Shown piece by piece: positions 51,346 to 61,503 of a stretch of 64,000 nt of DNA. The DNA is taken from contig JADAKE010000016.1 in the NCBI GenBank assembly GCA_015680865.1, positions 367,264 to 431,263 of the forward strand. The letters are read 5' to 3'. The notes below the pieces were generated by a model that saw only the letters and a program-made list of their open reading frames with translations, did not search any database and was not told where the DNA came from. Each line of letters opens with the position of its first letter. Position 1 is the stretch's first letter. A program made the position numbers and the translations under genes. Source of the DNA: Enterococcus lacertideformus. Its GTDB lineage: Bacteria > Bacillota > Bacilli > Lactobacillales > Enterococcaceae.

Positions 51346-51851
51346 TTAAAAGGAGATGGATTCATTATACAGCATAAGATCAGCAAAAGTCCCTTTTGTT
51401 AAAAAACAGATAGCCTGTGGTGCTAGTTCCATTTGAAGTCCACGTTTTCCTGCTGAAATAATGATTGTATCTTGTGATTTAGCTGTTTGTTCCAAATAAG
51501 TTGGGAATAATTTCTTCATACCAATGGGTGAACATCCACCACGAATGTAGCCGGTCGTTGCCTCTAAATCTTTTAAATGAAGCATTTCTACTTTTTTGTT
51601 ACCAGACACTTTCGCTAATTTTTTTAAATCCAATTCGCTATTTCCTGGAATTACTGCAACGATCGTCCCTGTTTTATTTCCCACAGCCACAAGTGTTTTG
51701 TAAATACGATGCTCATTTTCTGAAAGTTGTTCAGCCACAGAAGTAGCGCTCAAATGATCTTCATCCCATGTGTATTCATGCTCTGTATAGGCTATTTTTT
51801 TTGTTCAACTAATCGAATCGCATTTGTTTTCATTGATTTCTTTTTTGCCAC
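51346..51851 (-). pseudogene. ebsC: YbaK/EbsC-family aminoacyl-tRNA deacylase, frameshifted
   Basis: Hydrolyses mischarged Cys- or Pro-tRNA; EbsC is the enterococcal name. I start at a GTG behind GAAGGTGAG, giving MAKKKSMKTNAIRLVEQ, then the frame breaks at an eight-T run (plus-strand 51795-51802). With one more base it reads KKIAYTEHEYTWDEDHLSAT and joins the intact remainder (LVAVGNKTGTIVAVIPG, GYIRGGCSPIGMKKLFP). Full length about 168. It overlaps the aroD stop region. Confidence 0.85.
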
Positions 51852-51861
51852 ATTCTCACCT

Positions 51862-52620
51862 TCAAATTTGATTACTTCCATTTAATAACTTGATGATTGA
51901 CCTTAATTCCTTGACAGTTATTTGTCCAGGTGCGGATATTTTTTCTGTTGTCAAGGCACCAAAAGTCATGACAGAACCAGTTAGATTCCCTGACAACCGA
52001 GAAATCATCCCTAATACCCCCATTGACATAGTAGTGACCAATGGGATAGATACAAAAGCCCCTGCTCGTCTTGTCAGTTCCATCAAACGTAAGACATCAC
52101 GTTCATTGTTAGGCATGACAGCAAGTTTACCGATATCGGCGCCGAAATACTCCATCATATTCAATTGATATAATAACACTGGATCAGCAGGAGTTTCTTT
52201 AAAGTTATAACTGCTGATGATCATTGGAATAGCCAACTGCTTAATTTCTGCTAACAATTCTTTCTCAAGACTTTCAATTTGGAATAGTTCTAGATCAACC
52301 ATGTCGACTAAACCAGAACGAATCATTTGTTGGTATAACTTGTGATAAGCATGTATGGTAATTTCTCGATTCCCGCCTTCTGCCATCGTTCTAAAAGTAA
52401 AGAGAATAGGTAGTCCGTCCAACATTTCATGAAGGAGTACCAAGGTCTCCATAACTATTTCCTGTTGAAAAACATCTTCATAGTAGTCAATACGCCATTC
52501 GACTAAATCAGCTCCCACTTCTTTCGCAAGAATCGCTTCTCGCAAAAGTTCTTCCCTAGTTTCTCCAATCATTGGAGTACAAATCTTAGACTGCCCTGTT
52601 CCTAGGCTAACTCCTTTCAC
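51862..52620 (-). CDS. aroD: 3-dehydroquinate dehydratase, type I
   Basis: Third step of the shikimate pathway; makes a Schiff base with substrate. It is 252 residues. ADLVEWRIDYYEDV is the substrate-binding motif; the Schiff-base lysine is in GADIGKLAVMPNN near residue 170, and SMGVLGMISRLSGNLTGSVMTFG-type (key MGVLGMISR, SVMTFG) closes the fold. GTG start; the preceding methyltransferase stop is five bases upstream. The genes are probably co-transcribed. Confidence 0.95.
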   Translation of the reverse strand: MKGVSLGTGQSKICTPMIGETREELLREAILAKEVGADLVEWRIDYYEDVFQQEIVMETLVLLHEMLDGLPILFTFRTMAEGGNREITIHAYHKLYQQMIRSGLVDMVDLELFQIESLEKELLAEIKQLAIPMIISSYNFKETPADPVLLYQLNMMEYFGADIGKLAVMPNNERDVLRLMELTRRAGAFVSIPLVTTMSMGVLGMISRLSGNLTGSVMTFGALTTEKISAPGQITVKELRSIIKLLNGSNQI

Positions 52621-52625
52621 ATGGA

Positions 52626-53814
52626 TTATCCGTTGTCCCCCTTATTTTTTATTTGATAGATAAATACTTTTAAGTAATTCCCTTCTGGAAAGGCGTCAAT
52701 AGTTTGAAAATCTTGTGGTAATCGATAAAGTGCCATTTCTTCAAATTCAACTTTTGCAGCAACAAATTCGTTTTCAATCATTTGTTTGAACTGTTCTATC
52801 GTGATATTTGCGGCATTCGTTGAAGCAATCAGCGTTCCTTCATTCGATAAAATAGCCAAACTATCTTTGATCAATTCCCCATAATCCTTTGTAACACGGA
52901 ATACCTTCTTTTTATTTCGAGCAAAACTAGGTGGATCAAGAATGATGAGCTCATAAGTGAGTTGTTTTCTTTTGGCATATTTAAAATACTCGAATACGTC
53001 CATGACAATAATCTTTTGAGCATTTAGTTCTAATCCATTAACCTTAAACTGTTCTTGTGTTTTTTTCAAACTACGTTTCGCCAAATCCACGCTTGTTGTT
53101 TCGATCGCGCCTCCCATCGCTGCAGCAACAGAAAAAGCGCCTGTATAACTAAACATATTTAAGACTGTTTTCCCTAGACCCAATCCATCAATCAATGCAC
53201 CTCTGACTTCTTTTTGATCCAAAAAAATACCTGTCATTAGTCCTTCATTTAAAATAAGTAGCATAAGAAATCCCATTTTCTTTTACAAGCAACGGTTCAG
53301 GAGCCGTATTTCCATAAACATACTGGCTTTCTGAAAATTCACTTGTTTCGAAACGAATCTTCTCATAAACACCTTCCATTTCTGGATAAACCTGCTGAAA
53401 GGCGGCAAAAAGTAAATGACGATACGTATAAAGTGTTTTATTGTACCAAGAAAATACGGCAAAATGTGCATAATAATCAATACTTAGACCACCTATACCA
53501 TCTCCTTCTCCATTAAATAAACGAAAAGCTGTCGTCTGTTCATCCATGAAAAAAGAATGGCGTTTTGCTTTGGCTTCGAAGAACTTATCTTCAAAAAAAG
53601 CTTGGTTCAAGGGCTCATTTTGTTGACTGAGTACCCAGCCAATCCCTTTATTTTGTTTACCTAGATAACCTTTAGCCACAAAATTTTCTTGCTGGTCGAT
53701 TAATTCGACCCATTGCGTTGTTTCTTTCTGTGGATGGACTAAATCTTCTTTTTGAATCAATGGATAACCATTCTTTATTCGATTTCCCGCTTTTTTCTTA
53801 ATTTGTACTTTCAT
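52626..53814 (-). pseudogene. RlmI-like 23S rRNA (cytosine-C5) methyltransferase, frameshifted
   Basis: It has an N-terminal PUA domain (KAGNRIKNGYPLIQKEDLV), an EEHEE linker and a Rossmann methyltransferase domain with VLNMFSYTGAFSVAAAMGGA, and the IILDPPSFARNKK motif. The frame breaks near 53251-53254, where removing one base of the run gives ISYATYLNEGLMTGIFLDQK and a protein of about 395 residues. The start is MKVQIKKK behind GTAGGTGAG. Confidence 0.87.
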
Positions 53815-54044
53815 TGACTCACCTACTTTAACTTTTTCATTCATCAGTATACCAAAAATTAAGCGGACTGTCTTAGTGCTAGCGTTCACAAAATGTAAAG
53901 AAATCATTAATCAATGTTGGAAGCGCTCAGTTTAGATTGACACTGTTTTACTGTACTAGTAAAATGAAAAGGAATATGTAGAAGAATCACAACTTCATAA
54001 CACTCTATAGTTAGAAAAATAAGAGTGCGGAAAGGAAGATTACA

Positions 54045-56186
54045 TTGAAACGAATAAAAATACCCGCATTTTTGAACAAGAGGTTCGGATTTTTTTCTTT
54101 ATTAGTTATTTTACTTTGGCTGAAAACAATTTTTGCCTATTTATTTGATTTTAACTTAGGCATCGAAAGTGGGATACAGTATTTTATCTTATTCATTAAC
54201 CCTATCGCTACAACATTATTATTGATGGGGGTTGCATTATACGTAAGACGAACCAAAGCTTCCTACATCACAATGATGGTCATCTATTTTCTTTTAATCT
54301 TGTTACTCTTTTCCAATGTGACCTACTATCGTGAATTTACTGATTTTATCACGATCAACACGATTCTAGGTGCAGGAAAAGTGGCAAGCGGACTTGGAGA
54401 AAGTGCCATTCGTTTGTTTAGGCCTTATGACCTTATTTATTGGATTGATTTTATTATCCTAACTGTTCTTTTGATTACCAAAAAAATAAAGATGGATCCT
54501 CAGCCGATCCGTGCACGCATGGCTTTTGCGATTTCTACTTTAGCTGTCATGATTTTTTCTGGAAACTTATTCTTAGCTGAAGCAGACCGTCCAGAATTAT
54601 TGACTCGTACTTTTTCAAGAGATTACTTGGTGAAGTATCTAGGATTGAATGCTTTTACTGTTTATGACGGGATCAAAACTTATCAGACAAACCAAGTGAG
54701 AGCTGAAGCAAACCCAAATGATATGAAAGAAGTCGAAAGCTACATCAATGAGCATTATGCTGAACCAAACGATAAAACTTTCGGTATTGCTAAAGGCAAA
54801 AATGTGATCTATATCCATTTAGAAAGTTTTCAACAATTTTTAATTGATTACAAGCTAAAAGACGAGAATGGTGTCGAGCATGAAGTCACTCCTTTCTTAA
54901 ATAGCTTATATCATAGCAATAGCACCTTTAGTTTTGATAATTTCTTCTATCAAGTAAAAGCAGGAAAAACAAGTGATGCCGAAACTTTATTTGAAAATTC
55001 ACTCTTTGGATTGAATCAAGGTTCACTATTTACCCAGTTAGGGGGCAAAAATACGTTCCAAGCAGCTCCTGATATTTTAAGTCAGACGCAAGGCTACACT
55101 AGTGCTGCTTTCCATGGAAATGCAGGGACTTTCTGGAATCGCAATGAAACATATAAAAAATTAGGTTACAACTATTTCTTCGACGCTTCTTATTATGATG
55201 TCAATGATGAAAATTCGTTCCAGTATGGATTGCATGATAAACCATTCTTCCAACAATCTGTACAATATTTGGAACACTTACAACAACCATTCTACTCAAA
55301 ATTTATTGCGGTATCTAATCATTATCCTTATTCTAAATTTACCAATGAAGAAGCTGGCTTCCCGCTGGCTTCAACAAATGATGAAACAATCAATGGGTAT
55401 TTTGCGACAGCGAATTATCTTGATACAGCGGTAGAAGAATTTTTCAATTATTTAAAATCTAGTGTACTGTACGACAATTCGGTCATTGTTCTTTATGGAG
55501 ATCACTACGGAATTTCAAACTCTAGGAATAAATCGTTAGCTGAACTAGTCGGAAAATCAAGTGATACCTGGTCAAATTATGACAATGCTCAAATGCAACG
55601 TGTACCTTACATGATCCATCTTCCTGGACAAACAAACGGTGGAATCAATCACACTTACGGTGGTCAAGTGGATGCTTTACCTACCCTACTTCATCTCTTA
55701 GGAGTAGATACGAAAAACTACATCCAGTTAGGACAGGATCTGTTTTCTAAACAACACGATCAAATCGTATCTTTCCGTTATGGTGACTTTGTTACTCCTA
55801 AATATACGTATTATGGTGGGACCATCTATGACAATCAAACAGGAGAAGCAATTGCTGAGCCAACTCAAGAAGTGCAAAAGGAAATTGATTCATTGAAAGA
55901 GAAAGTCAATAAACAGCTAGCTGTATCGGATCAAATCAATAATGGCGACTTATTGCGCTTTTCTACAGATACTGGATTAAAACCAATTGATACAAGCGAT
56001 TTTGATTATAAAAATGGCTTAAAACAATTGATTGAAAAGGAAAAAGAATTAGGCGATAAATCAACTAGTGTCTTTAGTCTAAATGATAATCAATCAACAA
56101 AAGATCTATATGAAACAAAAACATATCAACAATTACATGGCACGCAGACAACTGATTCTAGTCTTCCTTCTGATTCAAATCAATAA
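54045..56186 (+). CDS. ltaS: Lipoteichoic acid synthase family protein
   Basis: Polymerises glycerol phosphate from phosphatidylglycerol on the outer membrane face. It is 713 residues with five N-terminal membrane segments (to about residue 185) and an extracellular sulfatase-like domain. The nucleophile threonine lies in AGKTSDAETLFENSLF near residue 307; metal ligands are around YIHLESFQQF and LYGDHYGIS. The C-terminus is Ser/Thr/Asp-rich. It opens with TTG behind AAAGGAAG. Enterococci have two such enzymes. Confidence 0.92.
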   Translation: MKRIKIPAFLNKRFGFFSLLVILLWLKTIFAYLFDFNLGIESGIQYFILFINPIATTLLLMGVALYVRRTKASYITMMVIYFLLILLLFSNVTYYREFTDFITINTILGAGKVASGLGESAIRLFRPYDLIYWIDFIILTVLLITKKIKMDPQPIRARMAFAISTLAVMIFSGNLFLAEADRPELLTRTFSRDYLVKYLGLNAFTVYDGIKTYQTNQVRAEANPNDMKEVESYINEHYAEPNDKTFGIAKGKNVIYIHLESFQQFLIDYKLKDENGVEHEVTPFLNSLYHSNSTFSFDNFFYQVKAGKTSDAETLFENSLFGLNQGSLFTQLGGKNTFQAAPDILSQTQGYTSAAFHGNAGTFWNRNETYKKLGYNYFFDASYYDVNDENSFQYGLHDKPFFQQSVQYLEHLQQPFYSKFIAVSNHYPYSKFTNEEAGFPLASTNDETINGYFATANYLDTAVEEFFNYLKSSVLYDNSVIVLYGDHYGISNSRNKSLAELVGKSSDTWSNYDNAQMQRVPYMIHLPGQTNGGINHTYGGQVDALPTLLHLLGVDTKNYIQLGQDLFSKQHDQIVSFRYGDFVTPKYTYYGGTIYDNQTGEAIAEPTQEVQKEIDSLKEKVNKQLAVSDQINNGDLLRFSTDTGLKPIDTSDFDYKNGLKQLIEKEKELGDKSTSVFSLNDNQSTKDLYETKTYQQLHGTQTTDSSLPSDSNQ

Positions 56187-56430
56187 GTCAGTCACTCGCT
56201 TTTTATACAGATATTAAACTTTGAACGAAGCTGGTATTTTGCAGAAATCATTCCTTTGGTTTTTGTGAAATACCAGCTTTTTGCTGTTTTTCTATTATTT
56301 ACGGTGCTCTAGAAATAGTTCTAGAACCAGTATTATTTCATTCATAGCAATGATTTCCTTTTTTTACTATATGATTTTCATACTTTATTCATATTCGTTT
56401 TTTATAATTTACAATTAAGAGGTGAAAAAG

Positions 56431-57159
56431 ATGAGAATGCTTCGTTATTCAATCGCACGTTTACTCTATTACAAAAAACAAACAATCTTTTACAGCCTAT
56501 TCTCAAGTATAATGGCTTTTTTGTTGATGCTCGGATATAACTTATATCGCTTGCAATCAACTTTGCATGTTCAGGTCGAAGCACGACTGAATTTTTTAGA
56601 AACATCGACAATAAAAGAGCACTTTCCTCCTTTCCTGTCTATCAAACAATTTTATGTAAATGTCATTTTACTTTTACTTGGCTTATTTTCCATTACTTTT
56701 ATTTTTTTCTTCCAACGTTCGTTGCATCAAGACCGTCGGGAACTGATTAATTGGCGTTTAGCTGGTTTATCAAAAGAAAAAATTTTTCTTTTGATTGCTT
56801 GGCAGGTCATCTTACCTTTATTGATCTGTTGTACGATTCTATTTATATGGATCATACTATTTCAAAATTTTTATCAAGACTTGCTACAACATGTTAATTT
56901 TTGGTGTTTAAAGTTATTTGAATTACCTGATACCCACTTGCTTACAACAACCACTAGTCAGTTATCTATTCCAATGGACCAACAAACCTTTTTTAAAATT
57001 GATTTTATAAATGAAGCTTTCTTTCCAGATATCATCAAAACTTTTCTCCAAACTATTGGTATATTAGTTTTGATTAGTATCATACTTAGCATCTTACAAT
57101 TTTCCTTCTTCTATCAACGTTTAAAAAAAGGAACGGTGATCCCTTATGAACACATGTAA
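56431..57159 (+). CDS. FtsX-like permease, single short domain
   Basis: It has about 242 residues with four membrane segments (around 20-40, 70-95, 120-150, 210-232) and an FtsX-like cytoplasmic loop RRELINWRLAGLSKEKIF that is typical of MacB-type permeases. The start is MRMLRYSIAR because AGAGGTG lies six bases upstream. It overlaps the next gene by 14 bases, so it should work with that ATPase-like protein. Confidence 0.72.
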   Translation: MRMLRYSIARLLYYKKQTIFYSLFSSIMAFLLMLGYNLYRLQSTLHVQVEARLNFLETSTIKEHFPPFLSIKQFYVNVILLLLGLFSITFIFFFQRSLHQDRRELINWRLAGLSKEKIFLLIAWQVILPLLICCTILFIWIILFQNFYQDLLQHVNFWCLKLFELPDTHLLTTTTSQLSIPMDQQTFFKIDFINEAFFPDIIKTFLQTIGILVLISIILSILQFSFFYQRLKKGTVIPYEHM

Positions 57160-57652
57160 TCATCCGATCATTTTTGGCAAATTATCTGTTATTCTTTGTC
57201 AAAAAGACAAGCAAGAAAATCTATTGAAAGATTTGAAAGGACATGCTTTCTTAACTCCACAGAAGGATTTCATTCTTATTCAAAAGAATTGGCCCTTATT
57301 TCCTTATTTAAAAGTCAAAGACCAAGTCTTACTTAACTTATCTGAGAACAAAAAAGAACGTTTAGCTTATCAAGAAAAGTTAAAGATAGATTCCTTGCTT
57401 CTTAATAAAGAATCCGATCAACTTTCCCTTTTTGAAAAAATAAAACTTCAATTGTTACACGCTTTACTAGCAAAAAAAGAGAAAATTATTATTGAGGATT
57501 TACTGGATCGTCTTAGTGTAAGTGATACACAAGAACTCCTTGATTTATTAAATTACGTAGCAAAAAGTAAAAAAATAGCTATCTTGCTACTGACTCATGA
57601 CGAAACTATTGCCCATAGTCCATATATTACCCATTTACATGATGAACGTTGA
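57146..57652 (+). CDS. ABC-ATPase-like protein without a Walker A motif
   Basis: It is 168 residues. The order of blocks matches a small ABC ATPase: a start GKLSVILCQKDKQENLLKDL where GxxGxGKST should be, a Q-loop-like ILIQKNWPLFPYLKVKDQVL, a degenerate signature LSLFEKIKLQLLHALL, a Walker-B-like KIIIEDLLDRLS and an H-loop LLTHDE. The P-loop glycines and lysine are absent. So it is unlikely to bind ATP in the usual way. It could be a decayed or regulatory partner of the FtsX-like protein. Confidence 0.7.
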   Translation: MNTCNHPIIFGKLSVILCQKDKQENLLKDLKGHAFLTPQKDFILIQKNWPLFPYLKVKDQVLLNLSENKKERLAYQEKLKIDSLLLNKESDQLSLFEKIKLQLLHALLAKKEKIIIEDLLDRLSVSDTQELLDLLNYVAKSKKIAILLLTHDETIAHSPYITHLHDER

Positions 57653-57711
57653 AAAATTTGGAAAGTAAAATTAAATTTACGAATAGATTTAAATCTGAAT
57701 CAACGGTATTC

Positions 57712-57747
57712 AAAGAGCTGTCCTTAATTCTTAAGGACAGCTCTTTT
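57712..57747. terminator. Terminator downstream of the ABC-like pair
   Basis: AAAGAGCTGTCCTTAA and TTAAGGACAGCTCTTT form a 16-bp perfect stem with loop TTC, followed by T. Confidence 0.88.
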
Positions 57748-57890
57748 CACAACCTCTTATCCATGGTGTTCTCAGCATTGCTTCTGCGGACTTAAGCCTA
57801 AACTTTCAAAAATATGAAAAGCTATTTTCTTGTGTTTGTGCTCAATTCCTGAAGTAGACCATGCTGCCCACAATCTCTTGGTTCATGCTT
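57741..57890. repeat. Intergenic repeat region (copy 2 of a dispersed family)
   Basis: Shares CACAACCTCTTATCCA, CAGCATTGCTTCTGC and ATATGAAAAGCTATTTT with 41.8-41.95 kb, but in a different order, so modules have been rearranged or duplicated. No coding frame. Confidence 0.6.
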
Positions 57891-57899
57891 TATTTCAGT

Positions 57900-59342
57900 C
57901 TATTTAATTTCTACATCTGGTAATTTAACGGTGAAAGTGGTTCCTTTACCCAATTCACTATCTACTTCCAATTTTCCTTTATGAAGTCGAACTAATTGCT
58001 GAACGATTGGTAATCCTAGACCAGATTCACCGTATTTCGTATTTTTTCTAGACGGATCAACTTTATAATATCGATCCCAAATACTTTTCATCTGTTGTTC
58101 TGTCATTCCTATGCCTGTATCTTTTATCTTAATAATAGTTTCTAAATAGCCTTTTTCTAAAGTAATCGTAATTATGCCATTTTCAGTAAATTGGATGGCA
58201 TTTTGTATGATATTTACCATTATTTGCACAAAACGATCGTAATCAGCGTAAACTTCAATATTATTTTCGGCCTCTAAAACTAAAACGTTACCTGCCGCCT
58301 CAGCTTTTGCTTCTAATTGTCCGACGATATTTCTTAAGGTTTCTGTTCCATTGAACTTCTTAATAACCATAGTTATCTGATTAGTTCTGATTTTTTCATA
58401 GTCTAAATTTTCATTGACTAATCGGATCAAACGTTCCGTTTCATTTTTCATCAATTTGATTGCATTTTCTCGCTGATCTTCAGGAATAGCATTATACTCT
58501 AAGCCCTCAAGTAAACCATTGATTGTCGTTAACGGCGTACGCATTTCATGAGAAGCATCTGCCATAAACTGTCTTCTACGATTTTCTTGTTCTTCAATTT
58601 CTGCTTGTGATTCTTTTAGTGAATTCGTCATTTTATTGAAATCATCTGCTAATTCATCAAACTCATCTCTGTCATGGACTGGAAGTTGGACATCAAAATT
58701 ACCGTTAGTTACTTCTTTCGTTGCACTTCGCAAACGGTTGATCCGTTTCACTTGGAAAGCAGCGAAAGCATAACTAGCTAGAATAGCTACAATACTTGAA
58801 AAGATAAACCCTTTGAACAGATTTAACGTCACAGATCGCACACTATTATCAATATTCTTAGCTGGCTGGCTAATAACTAGTCCCCCATAAAATTCATGAT
58901 TTAGATTAAATGGGACTAGCGCATAAGAAGTAGCCTTATTTTGCCCTTGAACATTCTTATTCGAGGTAAACTTGACTTGTCTTCCATTTCGTAAACTTTC
59001 CCATTGTTCTGCTTTGATAGTAAAATTCAATGCCGTGTTCGCTGTGGGGTAAATAACTCGTTCATTTTTATCTATGAAAATAAAGTTGACATTTTGTTCT
59101 GACAAAACTTGCTCTGTGAGTAATAATGCATTTTGAAAAGCTTCATCCTGACTCAATTGAGGGATCCTATCTGTATAGGTTTGTGTCGTCGTTTCAACAG
59201 ATTCTGCATAACCAAAAAGTTGCTGATAATTATTCTCCTCGATTGTTTGCTTAGTTAATTGTGTAAATGATACTCCTACAATCAAAACGATTATTGCAAT
59301 CATTCCACAAAAAGCCAATAATTGTTGATACAGATAACGCAT
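57900..59342 (-). CDS. Sensor histidine kinase
   Basis: It is 480 residues. Two membrane segments (about 10-32 and 170-192) enclose a sensing domain of about 140 residues; then HAMP (about 192-245), HisKA with the phosphoacceptor in DASHEMRTPLTTINGL near residue 265, and HATPase with NIIQNAIQF (N box), DTGIGM (G1) and GESGLGLPIV (G2). It overlaps the regulator gene by one base. The signal is not evident; it resembles cell-envelope-stress kinases of the E. faecium group. Confidence 0.92.
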   Translation of the reverse strand: MRYLYQQLLAFCGMIAIIVLIVGVSFTQLTKQTIEENNYQQLFGYAESVETTTQTYTDRIPQLSQDEAFQNALLLTEQVLSEQNVNFIFIDKNERVIYPTANTALNFTIKAEQWESLRNGRQVKFTSNKNVQGQNKATSYALVPFNLNHEFYGGLVISQPAKNIDNSVRSVTLNLFKGFIFSSIVAILASYAFAAFQVKRINRLRSATKEVTNGNFDVQLPVHDRDEFDELADDFNKMTNSLKESQAEIEEQENRRRQFMADASHEMRTPLTTINGLLEGLEYNAIPEDQRENAIKLMKNETERLIRLVNENLDYEKIRTNQITMVIKKFNGTETLRNIVGQLEAKAEAAGNVLVLEAENNIEVYADYDRFVQIMVNIIQNAIQFTENGIITITLEKGYLETIIKIKDTGIGMTEQQMKSIWDRYYKVDPSRKNTKYGESGLGLPIVQQLVRLHKGKLEVDSELGKGTTFTVKLPDVEIK

Positions 59343-60058
59343 TAGGCAACACCAGAATCATCAAATTTATAACCCACGCCCCAAACAGTTTGAATCACTT
59401 GTGGCCCAACCTTTTCAATTTTTTGTCTTAATTTTTTTATATGGGCGTCTACTGTACGTTCATCCCCAAAATATTGATAATCCCAAACTAATTCCAGTAG
59501 TTGTTCTCTAGAAAAAACTTGACGTGGTTTTTTTGCTAAGGTAAATAATAAATCAAATTCTTTAGGCGTTAGTCCTTCGATTGAAATTTTGTTTAAGTAA
59601 GCTTCACGTGTTTTTGTATTCATTTTAAAATGTTCTGTTTGAATATCAAATTGTTCATCTGAACTCGTTACTTCTTCTTTTGTTTCCCCCAACTCACTTC
59701 GACGATGCAAAGCCTTCATTCGAGCAATTAATGTTAACGGACTAAATGGTTTAGTAACGTAATCATCTGCCCCCATTTCCAAGCCGATCACTTGATCACT
59801 TTCTGAATCGCGAGCTGTTAACATAATGATTGGAACTGTGCTGGACACTTTCCTGATTTCTCTACCTACCAGCATGCCATCCATTGTTGGTAAATTCAAA
59901 TCTAATGTAACCATATCCCAATATTGCGGTTTTTCTAAAAATGCATCTAGTCCTTCTTTTCCATCATACTTAAACGTAGCTTCCCAGCCTTCATTCAAAA
60001 AAAACATCTGCATCATTTCAGATACGGATTGATTGTCTTCAATCATTAAGATATTCAT
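59342..60058 (-). CDS. OmpR/PhoB-family response regulator
   Basis: It is 238 residues. The receiver has MIEDNQ acidic pocket, phosphoacceptor aspartate in VTLDLNLPTMDG near residue 53, IMLTARDSESDQ and YVTKPFSP. The C-terminal winged helix has LTPKEFDLLFTLAKKPRQVFSREQLLELVW (key LTPKEFDLL). It is co-transcribed with its kinase and with the upstream SdpI-like gene, the starts and stops overlapping. Confidence 0.94.
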   Translation of the reverse strand: MNILMIEDNQSVSEMMQMFFLNEGWEATFKYDGKEGLDAFLEKPQYWDMVTLDLNLPTMDGMLVGREIRKVSSTVPIIMLTARDSESDQVIGLEMGADDYVTKPFSPLTLIARMKALHRRSELGETKEEVTSSDEQFDIQTEHFKMNTKTREAYLNKISIEGLTPKEFDLLFTLAKKPRQVFSREQLLELVWDYQYFGDERTVDAHIKKLRQKIEKVGPQVIQTVWGVGYKFDDSGVA

Positions 60059-60390
60059 TTTTTATCTCCTCTCATTTCATCATCGAATTTTTGTAATTTT
60101 TTTTCTGTTAATATAAAAATCGGCATAATCGGAAAAACTAAAACCAACATTTCAATTATAAAATAATTAGTAAACTCAGTTAATTTTAGTAAATAACCGA
60201 TAAAAGTCATGAGTAAGCCGAAAATCAAAAAGTATTTTCCGCTTGTTTTTTGTGCATAACGCCAGTGTGTATCAGATTGTGCTGCTCGCGGAGAATGGTA
60301 ACCATAAAAAGGTAAGTTCCCTTTAGAAGGGAAGAATATAAATAAGGTACCAATTACAGCCAAGAATATTCCGATCAACAAAAAAATCAT
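60055..60390 (-). CDS. SdpI/YhfL-family membrane protein
   Basis: It is 111 residues with three membrane segments. GYHSPRAAQSDTHWRYAQKTSGKYF (key YHSPRAAQSD, W, AQKTSGKYF) is the signature of the SdpI C-terminal-like family, whose Bacillus member gives immunity to a toxin and senses it. Here it is the first gene of an operon with a two-component system, overlapping the regulator by four bases. This suggests it takes part in membrane stress sensing; that is inference. Confidence 0.85.
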   Translation of the reverse strand: MIFLLIGIFLAVIGTLFIFFPSKGNLPFYGYHSPRAAQSDTHWRYAQKTSGKYFLIFGLLMTFIGYLLKLTEFTNYFIIEMLVLVFPIMPIFILTEKKLQKFDDEMRGDKK

Positions 60391-60533
60391 ATAGACCCTC
60401 CTAGTTCTCTCCTATATAGTATACTCTAAAAATCTGCTTGAACCAATATATTCAGGAATTCTTCACGAAAGGTTTGTCTTTTGTTCATTCTTTGATAAGA
60501 TAAGAGTAAGCCAATAAAAAAAGGAGTTTTTTT

Positions 60534-61306
60534 GTGTCAAACTATCGTGCGATTACTTTTTTTGATCTTGACGGAACTTTACTAGATGCTCAATCAAAAA
60601 TTACACCAGAAGTTGCTGAGGCAATGAATTCTTTGAAAAAAATGATGTTCTTCCTGTTATTGCAACTGGACGAACAGAAGCTGAAATCAAACATATTATG
60701 GCAGATGCTGGTATTACTTCAGCCGTCACAATGAATGGTTCCTATATCAGTGTTGAGGGTAAAGAAATCCACTCAGAAAGAATCCCTACAGAAGAATGTC
60801 AAAAAATGCTTGACCATGTCAATCGGCAAGGCCATCAACTTTCATTTTACAATCATCAACATATTTGGTGTACTGCTCATACACAGGAAATGATCAACGC
60901 CTATGACTACATCCATTCAGATGTACCAGAAGTTAATCCGCAAGCTTTTCTAGATCATCCAATCAATATGTTACTCATTTTATCGGAGTCAGGCGATGAG
61001 TATTACCATGAACGATTTCCAGATTTAACCTTTTATCGAAATGGTCCCTATTCAATTGATACAGTTAAGAAAGGCATTTCTAAAGGTACCGGAGTCAAAC
61101 GTTTAAAACAAGTATTAAATATCGCAGATGTGCCAACGTTTGGATTCGGTGATGGACCTAATGATTTTGCATTATTAGAAGCTTGTGAGAACAAAATCGC
61201 CATGGGTAATGCGTATGATGATCTTAAGGAGCTTTCTACTTTTATTACTAAGAAGAATACAGAAGGTGGCATCGTTCACGCCTTGGAATATTTTGATTTA
61301 ATATGA
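60534..61306 (+). pseudogene. Cof-type HAD phosphatase, frameshifted
   Basis: Sugar-phosphate or FMN phosphatase of HAD subfamily IIB. The nucleophile motif is TFFDLDGTLLDAQ (residues 8-20); the C-terminal motif GFGDGPNDFALLEA is intact. The frame breaks at a seven-A run at 60636-60642; with eight A it reads MNSLKKNDVLPVIATGRTEA and joins IKHIMADAGITSAVTMNG, about 257 residues. GTG start behind GGAG. Confidence 0.87.
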
Positions 61307-61316
61307 TTACTTAAAA

Positions 61317-61365
61317 GTAAGGGCAAAAATCGTTCAAGAGTTGACCTTTTTTGCCCTTCTTTTTT
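61317..61365 (+). terminator. Terminator after the HAD phosphatase
   Basis: AAGGGCAAAAA and TTTTTGCCCTT pair over 11 bases around a 20-base loop, followed by CTTTTTT. Confidence 0.8.
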
Positions 61366-61436
61366 GACAAAGAAGAAAATGAAAACTCCTCCTATTTATC
61401 TTTTTATTTTCAATTTGTTCTTCTAATCATTTATTA

Positions 61437-61464
61437 TTGAAACCATCCATTTTTATGTTATAAT
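61437..61464 (+). promoter_or_regulatory. ssrA promoter
   Basis: TTGAAA, 16 bases, TATAAT, about 40 bases before the mature 5' end of tmRNA. Confidence 0.75.
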
Positions 61465-61503
61465 GTAGTTTGTGTAAGAACATACGTGACCCTTATTTAT
61501 CAC

